A program made the translations under genes and the position numbers. This document shows, piece after piece, positions 35,316 through 43,269 of a stretch of 64,000 nt of DNA. Within the stretch, counting starts at the first letter, position 1; each line of letters opens with the position of its first letter. Source of the stretch: Mycobacteroides salmoniphilum. Its GTDB lineage: Bacteria; Actinomycetota; Actinomycetes; Mycobacteriales; Mycobacteriaceae. Location of the stretch: contig NZ_CP024633.1 in the NCBI RefSeq assembly GCF_004924335.1, forward strand, positions 930,001 to 994,000, given 5' to 3'. Below the pieces are notes generated by a model that did no database searches, was not told where the DNA came from, and saw only the letters and a list, made by a program, of their open reading frames with translations.

Positions 35316-36623
35316 GTGCGTTCGGTCGAGGAGCAGCAGGCCAAAGTGACGGCGGCTGCGGTCGCGCCGCGCCCGGTTCGGGTGGCGATCGCCGAGTCCC
35401 AGGGTTTGTTGTGCGCCGAGGAAGTGGTGACCGTTCGGCCGTTGCCCGGGTTCGACCAGGCCGCCATTGACGGATATGCCGTGCGCAGCGTAGACGTGCA
35501 GGCCGCCGGTGGCGTGGTGCGCGTGATCAGCCCGGGTGAGGGCGGTAGTCCGGACGAGGAAGACGACGTCGAGGAATCCAGCGGCGAGATCGGAACGGTC
35601 GAGCTACCCGTTGTCGGCACGGTGCGGGTAGGGGAGCGCACGCCCACCCGGCTGCAACCCCGTCAGGCGGTGCGGGTGCAGACCGGCGCTCCGATGCCTA
35701 CCTTGGCGGACGCGGTCCTGCCGTTGCGCTGGTCCGAGGGCGGCGAGTCGCGGGTCAAGGTGCTGCGCGCGGTGCGTTCGGGTGACTACGTGCGGCGCAC
35801 CGGTGATGACGTGCAACCCGGTGATGTCGCCGTGCGTGCGGGCACCATCATCGGCGCAGCCCAGGTCGGGCTGCTGGCTGCGGTGGGACGCGATCGGGTG
35901 CTGGTGCATCCGAGACCTCGGCTGTCGGTGATCAGTGTGGGTGGCGAGCTTGTCGACGTGGACCGCACGCCGGGGAACGGTCAGGTGTACGACGTGAACT
36001 CCTATGCGCTGGCGGCCGCGGCCCGCGATGCGGGCGCCGATGTGAACCGGGTTGGCATCATCAGCGCGGATCCCGCCGCATTCCGCGAGGTGCTTGAGGG
36101 GCAGCTGAACCGGGCAGAGGTCGTCGTGGTCTCCGGTGCTGTCGGTGGTGCCGCTGCCGAGGGGATTCGCGAGGCTCTTTCGGCGCTGGGCGATATGGAG
36201 GTTGGGCGAGTTGCCATGCATCCGGGCTCGGTGCAGGGCTTCGGTCAGCTGGGCCGTGACGCGGTGCCGACCTTCCTGCTGCCCGCGAACCCGGTCGGTG
36301 CCTTGGTGGTCTTCGAGGTGATGGTGCGGCCGCTGATCCGGTTGGCCCTGGGGCGCCGGCACGCGCAGCGCCGAATTGTGCGGGCGCGCACCGTGTCTCC
36401 TATTACCTCTATTGCTGGACGCAAAGGTTTTCTGCGCGGTCAGCTGATGCGTGATCAGGACACCGGAGAGTATCTGGTGCAGATTCTGGGTGCGCCGGGT
36501 GCGTCCTCGCACCTTCTTGCGACGCTCGCCGAGGCGAATTGCCTCGTGATCGTGCCCGCCGAAGTGGAACAAGTCCGTACCGGGGAGATCGTCGAGGTCG
36601 CGTTCCTGGCGCAGCGCGGATGA
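35316..36623 (+). CDS. moeA1: MoeA-family molybdopterin molybdenumtransferase / gephyrin-like division protein Glp
   Basis: This 435-residue protein has a MoeA fold. GFDQAAIDGYAVRSVDVQ is the domain I/III start, TGAPMPTLADAVLPL the cofactor-site region, and VVVVSGAVGGAAAEGIREAL the MPT-binding domain, with a GG-for-GG(V/T)S-type change. In Corynebacterium the homologue at this locus (Glp) binds FtsZ and a membrane receptor, GlpR, whose gene lies two genes on; the same order occurs here. I chose GTG at 35316 (MRSVEEQQAKV), five bases after AAAGG; a longer ORF from 35250 would run into galU. Molybdenum-cofactor and division roles are both possible. Confidence 0.9.
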   Translation: MRSVEEQQAKVTAAAVAPRPVRVAIAESQGLLCAEEVVTVRPLPGFDQAAIDGYAVRSVDVQAAGGVVRVISPGEGGSPDEEDDVEESSGEIGTVELPVVGTVRVGERTPTRLQPRQAVRVQTGAPMPTLADAVLPLRWSEGGESRVKVLRAVRSGDYVRRTGDDVQPGDVAVRAGTIIGAAQVGLLAAVGRDRVLVHPRPRLSVISVGGELVDVDRTPGNGQVYDVNSYALAAAARDAGADVNRVGIISADPAAFREVLEGQLNRAEVVVVSGAVGGAAAEGIREALSALGDMEVGRVAMHPGSVQGFGQLGRDAVPTFLLPANPVGALVVFEVMVRPLIRLALGRRHAQRRIVRARTVSPITSIAGRKGFLRGQLMRDQDTGEYLVQILGAPGASSHLLATLAEANCLVIVPAEVEQVRTGEIVEVAFLAQRG

Positions 36624-37273
36624 GCGTCTGGCGTCAGGAGAGTGCTCATCCCGGTTGGCCGATGTCGCTCGGGAAACTGCGGGTGCCTGCCGGGGTGGTC
36701 TCTGTGCGGCCCATCCGATTGCGGGATGGAATGGCGTGGAGCCGGGCGCGGCTGGCCGACCAGTCCCATCTGCAACCGTGGGAACCGTCCTCGGAGGTCG
36801 ATTGGATGGCGCGCCACGGCGTGTCGTCGTGGCCCGCACTGTGTTCGGGTCTGCGGGCCGAGGCCCGTAAGGGGCGGATGATTCCGTGCGCGATCGAACT
36901 GAATGGTCATTTCGTCGGGCAGCTGACGATCGGCAACATCGCGCACGGCGCGCTGCGTTCGGCGTGGATCGGGTACTGGGTGGTCAGCACGGTGACCCGG
37001 CAAGGAGTGGCGACCGCGGCACTCGCGCTGGGGCTCGATCACTGTTTCGGGCCCGTCACCCTGCACCGGGTGGAGGCAACGGTGCGACCGGAAAACGGGG
37101 CCAGCCGTGCGGTGCTGTCGAAGGTGGGCTTTCGCGAGGAGGGGCTGCTCAGGCGGTACCTCGACGTTGACGGCGCCTGGCGTGATCACCTCTTGGTGGC
37201 GATGACGGTCGAAGAGGTGCGAGGTTCGGTGGCCGCGATGCTGGTGCGTTCCGGAAACGCCACCTGGGTCTGA
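36620..37273 (+). CDS. rimJ: GNAT-family ribosomal-protein-alanine acetyltransferase RimJ-like
   Basis: This 217-residue acetyltransferase of the RimJ/RimL group matches Rv0995. SVRPIRLRDGMAWSRARL starts the GNAT fold, the acetyl-CoA site is in VVSTVTRQGVATAAL, and RVEATVRPENGASRAVLSKVGF is the family motif. I chose ATG at 36620, which overlaps the moeA1 stop as ATGA. The likely substrate is an N-terminal alanine of a ribosomal protein, by family only. Its place between glp and glpR is conserved in Corynebacteriales. Confidence 0.9.
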   Translation: MSVWRQESAHPGWPMSLGKLRVPAGVVSVRPIRLRDGMAWSRARLADQSHLQPWEPSSEVDWMARHGVSSWPALCSGLRAEARKGRMIPCAIELNGHFVGQLTIGNIAHGALRSAWIGYWVVSTVTRQGVATAALALGLDHCFGPVTLHRVEATVRPENGASRAVLSKVGFREEGLLRRYLDVDGAWRDHLLVAMTVEEVRGSVAAMLVRSGNATWV

Positions 37274-37549
37274 GCTCGCCCAGATTCTCTCCACGAGCTG
37301 CCCGACCCCCCCTTGCGGTGAGTCTGGGTCTCGCGACGCTTTGGGGTGGAAAGCCGTCGTGAGGCGCGGGCTCGCCAGATATTTATGAGACAGATGTGAC
37401 TATTGGGGCCTGTGAGGCTTGCCCCTGTAGAATTACAGGTGTGTAATTGGTATCGGCGCGCCTCATAGCGTGCGCAGATCGCCAACCTAGCCTTGACCTG
37501 AGGCTTAGGCGCAGGCACACCTGACGCGCGCAGAAAGGAGCAGGCCGAC

Positions 37550-38548
37550 ATGCCGAGCATCCCCCAATCGGTGTTGTGGATCGGACTGGTCGTGCTGTGG
37601 CTGTTCGTCCTGGTGCCGATGCTGATCAACAAGCGTGACGTGGTGAAGCGCACGAGTGACGTCGCCCTGGCGACGCGGGTCCTCAACGGAAAAGCCGCCA
37701 AGCTGCTGCGCCGCACCGGCCCCGCTGCCGGTCACCGGAGCGATCCAGACTTCCGTCGTGAAGACATCGACGAACTCGAGGATGAGGACGACGAAGACTC
37801 GACCGGAGTGATCGCGAGTGCGCCCACCGAGGAAGACAAGGACGCCGCGCAGGCCGTGAAGGCCATGGCGGTGCGCAAGGTTCGTCCCGAGAAGATCGAG
37901 AGCGACGACCCCGTCGACGTCGATGTCGTCGACGAAGATGCGACCGCATTGCCGGCCGGTGAGGCCGCGCTGTCCGATGACCTCGAGGATTTGGAGGAGG
38001 CGCCCGTCGCCGACGCCGATTCGGGCACCTACGAGTATGTCGACGACACCTCAGGTCTGACCATTCCCGCCGAATCGACGCGGGAACGGCACCAGGCGCC
38101 GCCGATGTACAGCTCGTCGCGTCGCCGCCGGTTTGACCCCGACACCATGGCCAAGGAGAACGCGCGCAAGTTCGCGTTCCGCAAGCGTGTGCTGATCGGT
38201 CTGGTCGCGGCCGTGAGCATCGCCGGTGTGGTGGCCGCGACGGCAACCAGCACTGCGTGGTGGGCATGCGGCGCGCTGGCCGTGATGGCGGCGCTATACC
38301 TGGGCTATCTGCGCCGTCAGACCCGCATCGAGGAGCAGCTGCGTCGTCGTCGTGCGGCGCGGTACCAGCGAGCGCGTGTGGTCGGGGTGGAGAACGTCGC
38401 GGACCGCGAGCTCGATGTGGTTCCGCAGCGCCTGCGCCGTCCAGGAGCGGCCGTCCTCGAAATCGACGACGAGGACCCGGTTTTCGAGCACCTGGATTAC
38501 TACGACGAGCCGCGGCGGTACCGCATGCCGCATGCTGTGGGCCAGTAG
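37550..38548 (+). CDS. glpR: GlpR-like membrane protein (Rv0996-like)
   Basis: This 332-residue protein begins with a membrane helix (residues about 6-26, SVLWIGLVVLWLFVLVPMLI). Then comes a highly acidic disordered region (about 60-165, with DELEDEDDED and DVDVVDEDA runs), a basic stretch, a second hydrophobic hairpin (about 205-250) and a basic, Tyr-rich C terminus. Position and architecture match Rv0996 and corynebacterial GlpR, the membrane receptor that recruits the gephyrin-like Glp to the division site. The function in mycobacteria is inferred. The start ATG at 37550 follows AAAGGAGC. The 276-bp gap upstream suggests its own promoter. Confidence 0.8.
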   Translation: MPSIPQSVLWIGLVVLWLFVLVPMLINKRDVVKRTSDVALATRVLNGKAAKLLRRTGPAAGHRSDPDFRREDIDELEDEDDEDSTGVIASAPTEEDKDAAQAVKAMAVRKVRPEKIESDDPVDVDVVDEDATALPAGEAALSDDLEDLEEAPVADADSGTYEYVDDTSGLTIPAESTRERHQAPPMYSSSRRRRFDPDTMAKENARKFAFRKRVLIGLVAAVSIAGVVAATATSTAWWACGALAVMAALYLGYLRRQTRIEEQLRRRRAARYQRARVVGVENVADRELDVVPQRLRRPGAAVLEIDDEDPVFEHLDYYDEPRRYRMPHAVGQ

Positions 38549-38597
38549 ATATCCAATTCGGTCTGACGCGGGACGGCTGGTAAGGTCTTAGCGTCTT

Positions 38598-38670
38598 GGG
38601 GCTATAGCGCAGTTGGTAGCGCGTCTCGTTCGCATCGAGAAGGTCGGGAGTTCGATTCTCCCTAGCTCCA
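38598..38670 (+). tRNA. tRNA-Ala (anticodon CGC)
   Basis: A 73-nt cloverleaf: the acceptor stem GGGGCTA pairs with TAGCTCC (one G-T pair), the discriminator is A, and the T-arm contains GGTTCGATTC-like GAGTTCGATTC. The anticodon arm is TCTCG-TTCGCAT-CGAGA, giving anticodon CGC, which reads GCG (Ala). CCA is not encoded. Confidence 0.95.
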
Positions 38671-38675
38671 CAAAG

Positions 38676-38699
38676 AACCCCCGCTTGTCGGGGGTTTTT
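38676..38699 (+). terminator. Rho-independent terminator after tRNA-Ala
   Basis: AACCCCCG-CTTGT-CGGGGGTT followed by TTT forms a canonical hairpin with a T-run, six bases after the tRNA. Confidence 0.9.
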
Positions 38700-38732
38700 C
38701 GTTACCGTGAGATGCGCGAGACGGAGCTCAGT

Positions 38733-38957
38733 TCACTCGGCGGATTCATCGGGTGACTCGGGCTCGTCGCGCGGTTTCGCGGTGCGGCCCGGGTTGCCGA
38801 TACGGCGGTTGAGCGCATACACAGGAGCTGCCGCCCGGGCCACCAACGGCGGTATCGCCTGTCGTGCCCTGCGGGTATTGAAGAGCCCAGCGTTCATGCC
38901 GATACCGATAAAGGTCATCGCCACGATCACTGCTATCCCGACGAACGTTGTCGTCAT
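38733..38957 (-). CDS. small membrane protein, 74 aa
   Basis: This 74-residue protein starts at ATG 38957 (MTTTFVGIAVIVAMTFIGIG). It has one N-terminal membrane helix (about 4-25) followed by a basic, Pro-rich tail ending EPESPDESAE. I do not recognise a family. The frame is open far upstream, but the extra part lies opposite and out of frame with the next gene and is not credible. It is downstream of a three-helix membrane protein on the same strand, so the two may be co-transcribed. Confidence 0.6.
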   Translation of the reverse strand: MTTTFVGIAVIVAMTFIGIGMNAGLFNTRRARQAIPPLVARAAAPVYALNRRIGNPGRTAKPRDEPESPDESAE

Positions 38958-39015
38958 ACGCCCCACAGTATCGTCAAGCGCTGACCTGTGCTTCGAGGCT
39001 GTGACGTGGGAGATC

Positions 39016-39291
39016 TCAAGACCGGGAGAGGCGCCGCGCGCCCAGCCAGCCAACGCCTGCCACCGCCGCCGGGACCCCGAATACCGCCAGCAACACCGGG
39101 AGTTCCTCGGCGGCGCCGTACCCTGCCTCGAAGACGCCCACTCCCATGTTGAACACGGCAACGCCGGCCCAGGCAACCAAGAAGTGCGTGACGGCTGTCT
39201 GTATGCCGATCTTTTTGACCAGCGCACCGACGGCAAGAAACGCCAGTGCTGCGACAACGCCGACGATGATGATGATCGCGGTCCGGCTCAT
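39016..39291 (-). CDS. small three-helix membrane protein, 91 aa
   Basis: Starting at ATG 39291 (MSRTAIIIIVGVVAALAFLA), this protein has three hydrophobic segments (about 4-24, 34-52 and 63-84). I do not recognise a named family. The N-terminal extension in the same frame (to 39396) is Pro/Ser/His-rich and has no support. It lies 16 bp downstream of the AraC regulator gene on the same strand, which suggests joint transcription. Confidence 0.6.
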   Translation of the reverse strand: MSRTAIIIIVGVVAALAFLAVGALVKKIGIQTAVTHFLVAWAGVAVFNMGVGVFEAGYGAAEELPVLLAVFGVPAAVAGVGWLGARRLSRS

Positions 39292-39307
39292 AGCGGTGAA
39301 CTCTAGG

Positions 39308-40063
39308 TCATCGGATGCTGGATGGGGCAATCTCGAATGTTCTGGTGAAGGCGTAGGAGAATGCGGCGGGCGTGGCGTAGCCGAGCCGCCCCGCAACCTG
39401 GGTTACCGAGTGCTGCCTCAGCAGCGGAACCGCTGCCAGCAGCCGTGCTCGGAGACGCCAGGCCGCTGGGCTTATCCCCACTTCTCCTCGGAAGCGGCGA
39501 CTCAGCGAGCGCTCGCTGGTGTTCAGCCGGTGCGCCCATTGGGCATTGGATACCGAGACTTCCGGTGCCTCGAGGTAGTGCCGACACAGCTCAGCTAGGT
39601 CCGGTGACCGCGGTATGTCGACATGCAAGGGCAGCGCGGTGAAGGACGCCAGCTCATGGAGTAGCAGTGTGGTGAGTGCTCCGTCGCGTCCCGAGCGGTC
39701 GTAGTCGGCGGCTAGATCTGCTGCCGCGCTGAGTAGTTCGTGCATCATCGGCCCGACGTCGACCACCACGCACGACGACGGCCACCACGGAACGGCCGAC
39801 GGCTCGATGTAGAGGCTGCCGGTGCGTACGTCCAGCATCCGCACTCGATGGCGGGTGCGTGCCGGGATCATGACGGCGCGACGCGTGGGCACCGTCCAGG
39901 TACCGGCGTCGGTGTCCACGATCATCGTTCCCGTGGTTCCGTAGAGGAACTGTGCCCGCCGATGCTCATGCCAATCCAGCAGCTGTCCGTTGGTGTAGTC
40001 GGTGGCGATCGGCAGCACATCGTGGGGCAGGTGGTCGACGTCGGCGAGCGGGACATTCCGCAT
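39308..40063 (-). CDS. AraC-family regulator with N-terminal cupin domain
   Basis: This 251-residue regulator has an N-terminal cupin/AraC-binding domain (LDWHEHRRAQFLYGTTGTM, VPTRRAVMIPARTRHRVRML) and two C-terminal helix-turn-helix motifs (SVSNAQWAHRLNTSERSLSR and SVTQVAGRLGYATPAAFSYAF). I chose ATG at 40063 because the cupin begins there; a longer frame would read through the divergent promoter and transporter gene. It is divergent from a TauE/SafE exporter across a 14-bp inverted repeat and probably controls that gene. The effector is unknown. Confidence 0.88.
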   Translation of the reverse strand: MRNVPLADVDHLPHDVLPIATDYTNGQLLDWHEHRRAQFLYGTTGTMIVDTDAGTWTVPTRRAVMIPARTRHRVRMLDVRTGSLYIEPSAVPWWPSSCVVVDVGPMMHELLSAAADLAADYDRSGRDGALTTLLLHELASFTALPLHVDIPRSPDLAELCRHYLEAPEVSVSNAQWAHRLNTSERSLSRRFRGEVGISPAAWRLRARLLAAVPLLRQHSVTQVAGRLGYATPAAFSYAFTRTFEIAPSSIR

Positions 40064-40078
40064 CTGATCAGGATATGG

Positions 40079-40117
40079 CCGACAATCGAATGAATTGAGC
40101 AAGCATTCGATTGTCGG
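40079..40117. promoter_or_regulatory. 14-bp inverted repeat between AraC regulator and TauE/SafE exporter
   Basis: CCGACAATCGAATG (40079-40092) and CATTCGATTGTCGG (40104-40117) are perfect inverted arms with an 11-bp spacer in the 82-bp divergent intergenic region. It is a strong candidate operator for the AraC protein. Confidence 0.75.
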
Positions 40118-40145
40118 AAGGGCGGCCGCCGGCTGGACTGGTCGC

Positions 40146-40949
40146 ATGAGCGTGATCGTGTTGGTGGTGATCGGAGTTCTTACGGGGCTCACCACGGTGC
40201 TATTCGGCTTCGGCGGCGGATTTGTCACCGTCCCGGTGATCGTCTGGGTCGACGGCGCGTTGGGTGGAGCGGCGACGGTGGTGGCCGTGGCGACCTCCAC
40301 GGTCGTCATGGTGGTCAACGCGGCAGCTGCCACTGCCGCGACCTCGCGAGCCACGTTGGCGCACTTGCGAAGTGCGGTGGCAGTCATCGCCTTGCTGGGG
40401 TGCGGGGGTGCTCTCGGAGCGGGACTGGCCAGGCTGGCGCCTCCGTACCTCACCACATGGGGATTCGTGGCCTATCTGGTGATCACGATCGCCGACGTGT
40501 TGCTGCGCCCCGGATTCCTGCGCCACCCGACCACGATCGACGGCCCTGCACGCGAGTTCGCCATCTCGCCCGTGCTGGGCGTCCCCATCGGTGCGGTCGC
40601 CTCATTCCTGGGGGTGGGCGGCAGCGTGATGACGGTTCCCTTGCTGCGCCGCAGTGGCCAGCAAATGAGCATGGCTACCGCACTCGCGAATCCGTTGACG
40701 CTGGCGATCAGCGTGCCGGCGTTGGCGATCTTTCTCACCAGTACGTCGGCCGCGGTCACGGGTGGGCCATACTTTGTCGGTGCGGTGGATTTCCGCTCTG
40801 CTGCAGCGCTTCTCATCGGCGCGCTGCCGTTGGTGGTCTGGCTGCGGCGGCGGCCGCCCCGGCTCCCCGACACCGCGCACGCCTGGGCATATGTCGGCCT
40901 GCTGATCACGTCAGCCGTTGCCATGGTGCTGTCACCCGGTGCGTTGTAA
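40146..40949 (+). CDS. TauE/SafE-family membrane exporter
   Basis: This 267-residue protein has eight or so membrane helices. The family repeats GFGGGFVTVPVIVW (N-terminal half) and GVGGSVMTVPLLRRSGQ (C-terminal half) are clear. The family exports sulfite, sulfonates or organosulfur compounds, but specificity cannot be read from the sequence. I chose ATG at 40146 (MSVIVLVVIGVLTG); a TTG at 40095 in the same frame falls inside the inverted repeat. It is probably regulated by the divergent AraC gene. Confidence 0.88.
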   Translation: MSVIVLVVIGVLTGLTTVLFGFGGGFVTVPVIVWVDGALGGAATVVAVATSTVVMVVNAAAATAATSRATLAHLRSAVAVIALLGCGGALGAGLARLAPPYLTTWGFVAYLVITIADVLLRPGFLRHPTTIDGPAREFAISPVLGVPIGAVASFLGVGGSVMTVPLLRRSGQQMSMATALANPLTLAISVPALAIFLTSTSAAVTGGPYFVGAVDFRSAAALLIGALPLVVWLRRRPPRLPDTAHAWAYVGLLITSAVAMVLSPGAL

Positions 40950-40971
40950 CGCGCCCCGTAGCGTCGTGGGC

Positions 40972-41700
40972 ATGGTGTCCCCCGACCTGCAACAGCTCGC
41001 CCCGTCTCTGTATCGCCTGCGTATTCCGGGCGGTCAGGCACATCTGCTGAACTGCTATCTCTGGCTAGGGCGCGACGGGGTGACGCTCGTCGATACCGGG
41101 TGGTCAGACAGCGCGGCATTGATCGAACAAGCGCTGCGTAGTCTCGGCAGGAACCGTGCGGACGTCACGCGGATCGTGCTCACGCACTTTCACGAGGACC
41201 ACGTCGGGGCCGCCGCGGAGATCGCCTCCTGGTCGCAGGCCGAAGTGATTGCGGGGGAGGCTGACTCAACCTTCGTCACGGGAGAGGGCCGCGGTCCGCT
41301 GCCCGTGTTGACCGACGGAGAGCGGGCCCTGCATCCGGGATTCGAGGAGCCGCCGCATGGACCGGCCTGCCGCGTCGATTACCCGGCGATGGATGGCGAC
41401 GTCCTGGACTTCGCGGGCGGCACGCGCGTCATCGTGGTGCCGGGCCACACCCCGGGCAGCATCGCGCTCTACTTGCCTGCGGCCGACGCCGTGCTGACGG
41501 GTGATGCGGTGGCCGAGTTCAACGGGCAGGTAATCCTCGGGGTGTTCAACTCCGATAGAGATGCCGCGGCCAAGTCGTTGACCAGACTGGCCGCTACCGG
41601 CGCCAAGATCGCGGGTTTCGGCCACGGTGAGGCCGTCCTGGAGAACGCCGCAGCCCTGATCGCGGCGGCCGTGGACGTCTTCGCCCCTGACTTCACCTGA
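40972..41700 (+). CDS. metallo-beta-lactamase-fold hydrolase
   Basis: This 242-residue soluble hydrolase has all dinuclear metal ligands: THFHEDHVGAA (HxHxDH), His in PGHTPGS, Asp in TGDAVAE and His in GFGHGEAV. The GloB/lactonase-like pattern suggests a thioester or lactone substrate, but none can be assigned. ATG at 40972 is used; the upstream in-frame residues are Cys/His-rich and not family-like. It lies 22 bp after the exporter gene in the same direction, so the two may share a transcript. Confidence 0.88.
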   Translation: MVSPDLQQLAPSLYRLRIPGGQAHLLNCYLWLGRDGVTLVDTGWSDSAALIEQALRSLGRNRADVTRIVLTHFHEDHVGAAAEIASWSQAEVIAGEADSTFVTGEGRGPLPVLTDGERALHPGFEEPPHGPACRVDYPAMDGDVLDFAGGTRVIVVPGHTPGSIALYLPAADAVLTGDAVAEFNGQVILGVFNSDRDAAAKSLTRLAATGAKIAGFGHGEAVLENAAALIAAAVDVFAPDFT

Positions 41701-41751
41701 TCGTCCCCAAATACCCAGGGATTTCCCAGGTTGACCCTTCACAATCTTCAG

Positions 41752-42387
41752 ATGGCGCGGACAGCATGGGTCGGATCGGGCCTCCTCGCACTTGTCGCGG
41801 TTGCCGGCTGCTCTCATCCGGCCAGTCCGGTCACCTCGGAAACATCTGCTCCTGAAGTGACCGACCTCAAAGTCAGTGCCGCTGCGGCGGATTCACTGTT
41901 CGCGGGACTTGATGAGATCAAGTCTTTGGGCTTCCCGACGGCAGATAAGACACAGACCGACTCAGAGCCGATCTATGGGCCCGCCGTGGACCCCGCGGAC
42001 CCGTGCGGGCTATTGCATGCGACGTCACAGGGCGACTTGGGCGATGGTTGGCAGGCATTCCGCCAACTCAATGTCGGCAGCACGACCGACCCGCACCAGA
42101 TGCTGCACGAGGCCATCGCGATCTATCCCGACAAGCCCGCTGCCCAATCGGAATTCCGTCGACTGACAGAGGCATTCACCAAGTGCAGGGCGCAATCGCC
42201 CAACGCGTATGCCTTCGGCATGCGTAACCCGATCACGATCACGTGGGCCGATAGCACCGGCGCCACGCGCGTTCACACCACGGGCAACGTGGTGTACGGG
42301 GTGACCTCCACGGGTGCCGCCGACAACGCCGAGGTCGCCGGTCAGGTCGCCAACCAGTTGAAGACGAACATCATCGACCCTGCTTAG
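41752..42387 (+). CDS. putative lipoprotein with PknH-like sensor domain
   Basis: This 211-residue protein has a lipoprotein signal (GLLALVAVAGC, lipobox VAGC at about residues 17-20), so it should be anchored on the outer face of the membrane. The C-terminal domain resembles the extracellular PknH-like sensor domain (PADPCGLLHATSQGDLG, QSEFRRLTEAFTKCRAQSP), with two cysteines that may form a disulfide. I chose ATG at 41752; a TTG at 41731 would add seven residues. The ligand is unknown. It is 29 bp upstream of the steroid-reductase-like gene. Confidence 0.75.
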   Translation: MARTAWVGSGLLALVAVAGCSHPASPVTSETSAPEVTDLKVSAAAADSLFAGLDEIKSLGFPTADKTQTDSEPIYGPAVDPADPCGLLHATSQGDLGDGWQAFRQLNVGSTTDPHQMLHEAIAIYPDKPAAQSEFRRLTEAFTKCRAQSPNAYAFGMRNPITITWADSTGATRVHTTGNVVYGVTSTGAADNAEVAGQVANQLKTNIIDPA

Positions 42388-42416
42388 AACCACCGTTCAC
42401 TCGGTACTGTCCCGGT

Positions 42417-43178
42417 GTGCTTACAGAGCTGTATCACGGTGCGATCATCTTCTTGGTAATCCTGGCCGTCGTCACCTTCGTCAGTGGCTTCTGGTTCACC
42501 AATCCCTACGGCCGGTTCGCTAAACCGGACGAGAGGTTCACCGCCCCCGCCAAGATCGGTTGGCTGATCTTCGAATGCCCGCAGTGGTGGGCGTTCACGG
42601 TCACCTTCTGGATCGTCGCGCATCACCACGGCGCACCGGCGCTCGTGCTGTACGTCCTGTGGCAGTGTCACTACCTGTATCGCGGACTGATCTATCCGCT
42701 CTCCCGCAAGGGCAGTGGAAAACGCTTCCCCTACAGCGGCATCGCGTTCGGCTTCGTCTTCAACGCGGTCAATGGTTTCGCCAACGGATACGCCGTCGCG
42801 TTCGCCACGCATCTGCAGAGCTCCGCCTGGTTCACCGACCCCCGGTTCATCCTCGGCCTGCTTGTCGCGGTCACCGGTTGGCTCGTGAACTTCCAGGCCG
42901 ACCGGATTCTGATCAATCTGCGGGCCGACGGTTTCGATGGCTACCGCATTCCGTACGGCGGCGCGTTCCGGTGGGTGTCGGCCGCCAACTACTTTGGCGA
43001 GATCATCCTCTGGGCGGGCTGGGCGCTGATGGCGTGGACGCTGCCCGGGCTGATTTTCGTGCTGTTCTCGATCGCCAATCTCCTGCCGAGGGCGCTTTCG
43101 ATCCATCGGTGGTACCGCGAGACGTTCTCCGACGAGTACCCGCGCGAACGCAAAGCCATCGTTCCCGGGCTGCTGTAG
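42417..43178 (+). CDS. steroid 5-alpha-reductase-like integral membrane protein
   Basis: This 253-residue protein has about six membrane helices. The C-terminal part (GGAFRWVSAANYFGEIILW, then HRWYRETFSDEYPRERKAIVPGLL in two parts) carries the signature of 3-oxo-5-alpha-steroid 4-dehydrogenases, which use NADPH to reduce a steroid or lipid double bond. The start is GTG 42417. In a mycobacterium a sterol intermediate is a reasonable substrate, but this is inference. It lies 29 bp after a lipoprotein gene. Confidence 0.82.
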   Translation: MLTELYHGAIIFLVILAVVTFVSGFWFTNPYGRFAKPDERFTAPAKIGWLIFECPQWWAFTVTFWIVAHHHGAPALVLYVLWQCHYLYRGLIYPLSRKGSGKRFPYSGIAFGFVFNAVNGFANGYAVAFATHLQSSAWFTDPRFILGLLVAVTGWLVNFQADRILINLRADGFDGYRIPYGGAFRWVSAANYFGEIILWAGWALMAWTLPGLIFVLFSIANLLPRALSIHRWYRETFSDEYPRERKAIVPGLL

Positions 43179-43225
43179 GGGACCTAAGCCCTGAGTTTTA
43201 CGCACTACTTCAAAACGTAAGCGAT

Positions 43226-43248
43226 TCGTGTAACACTGAGTTACACGA
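43226..43248. promoter_or_regulatory. TetR-type operator upstream of the COG3687 gene
   Basis: TCGTGTAAC-ACTGA-GTTACACGA is a perfect 9-bp inverted repeat with a 5-bp spacer, 21 bp before the start codon at 43270. It has the shape of TetR-family operators in mycobacteria. No regulator gene is adjacent. Confidence 0.7.
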
Positions 43249-43269
43249 TCAATGGAGAGGTGGTGCGAC

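Noticed and set aside
37424..37439. CCTGTA-GAAT-TACAGG palindrome in the glpR upstream region
   Set aside because: The arms are 6 bp, it matches no motif I know, and no promoter spacing supports it.
38557..38586. TTCGGT-N18-TAAGGT as a tRNA-Ala promoter
   Set aside because: It is plausible by spacing but the elements are weak matches, so it was not listed as a feature.
40064..40456. N-terminal extension of the AraC regulator
   Set aside because: It would cover the divergent promoter, the inverted repeat and part of the exporter gene, and is Thr/Pro-rich without family support.
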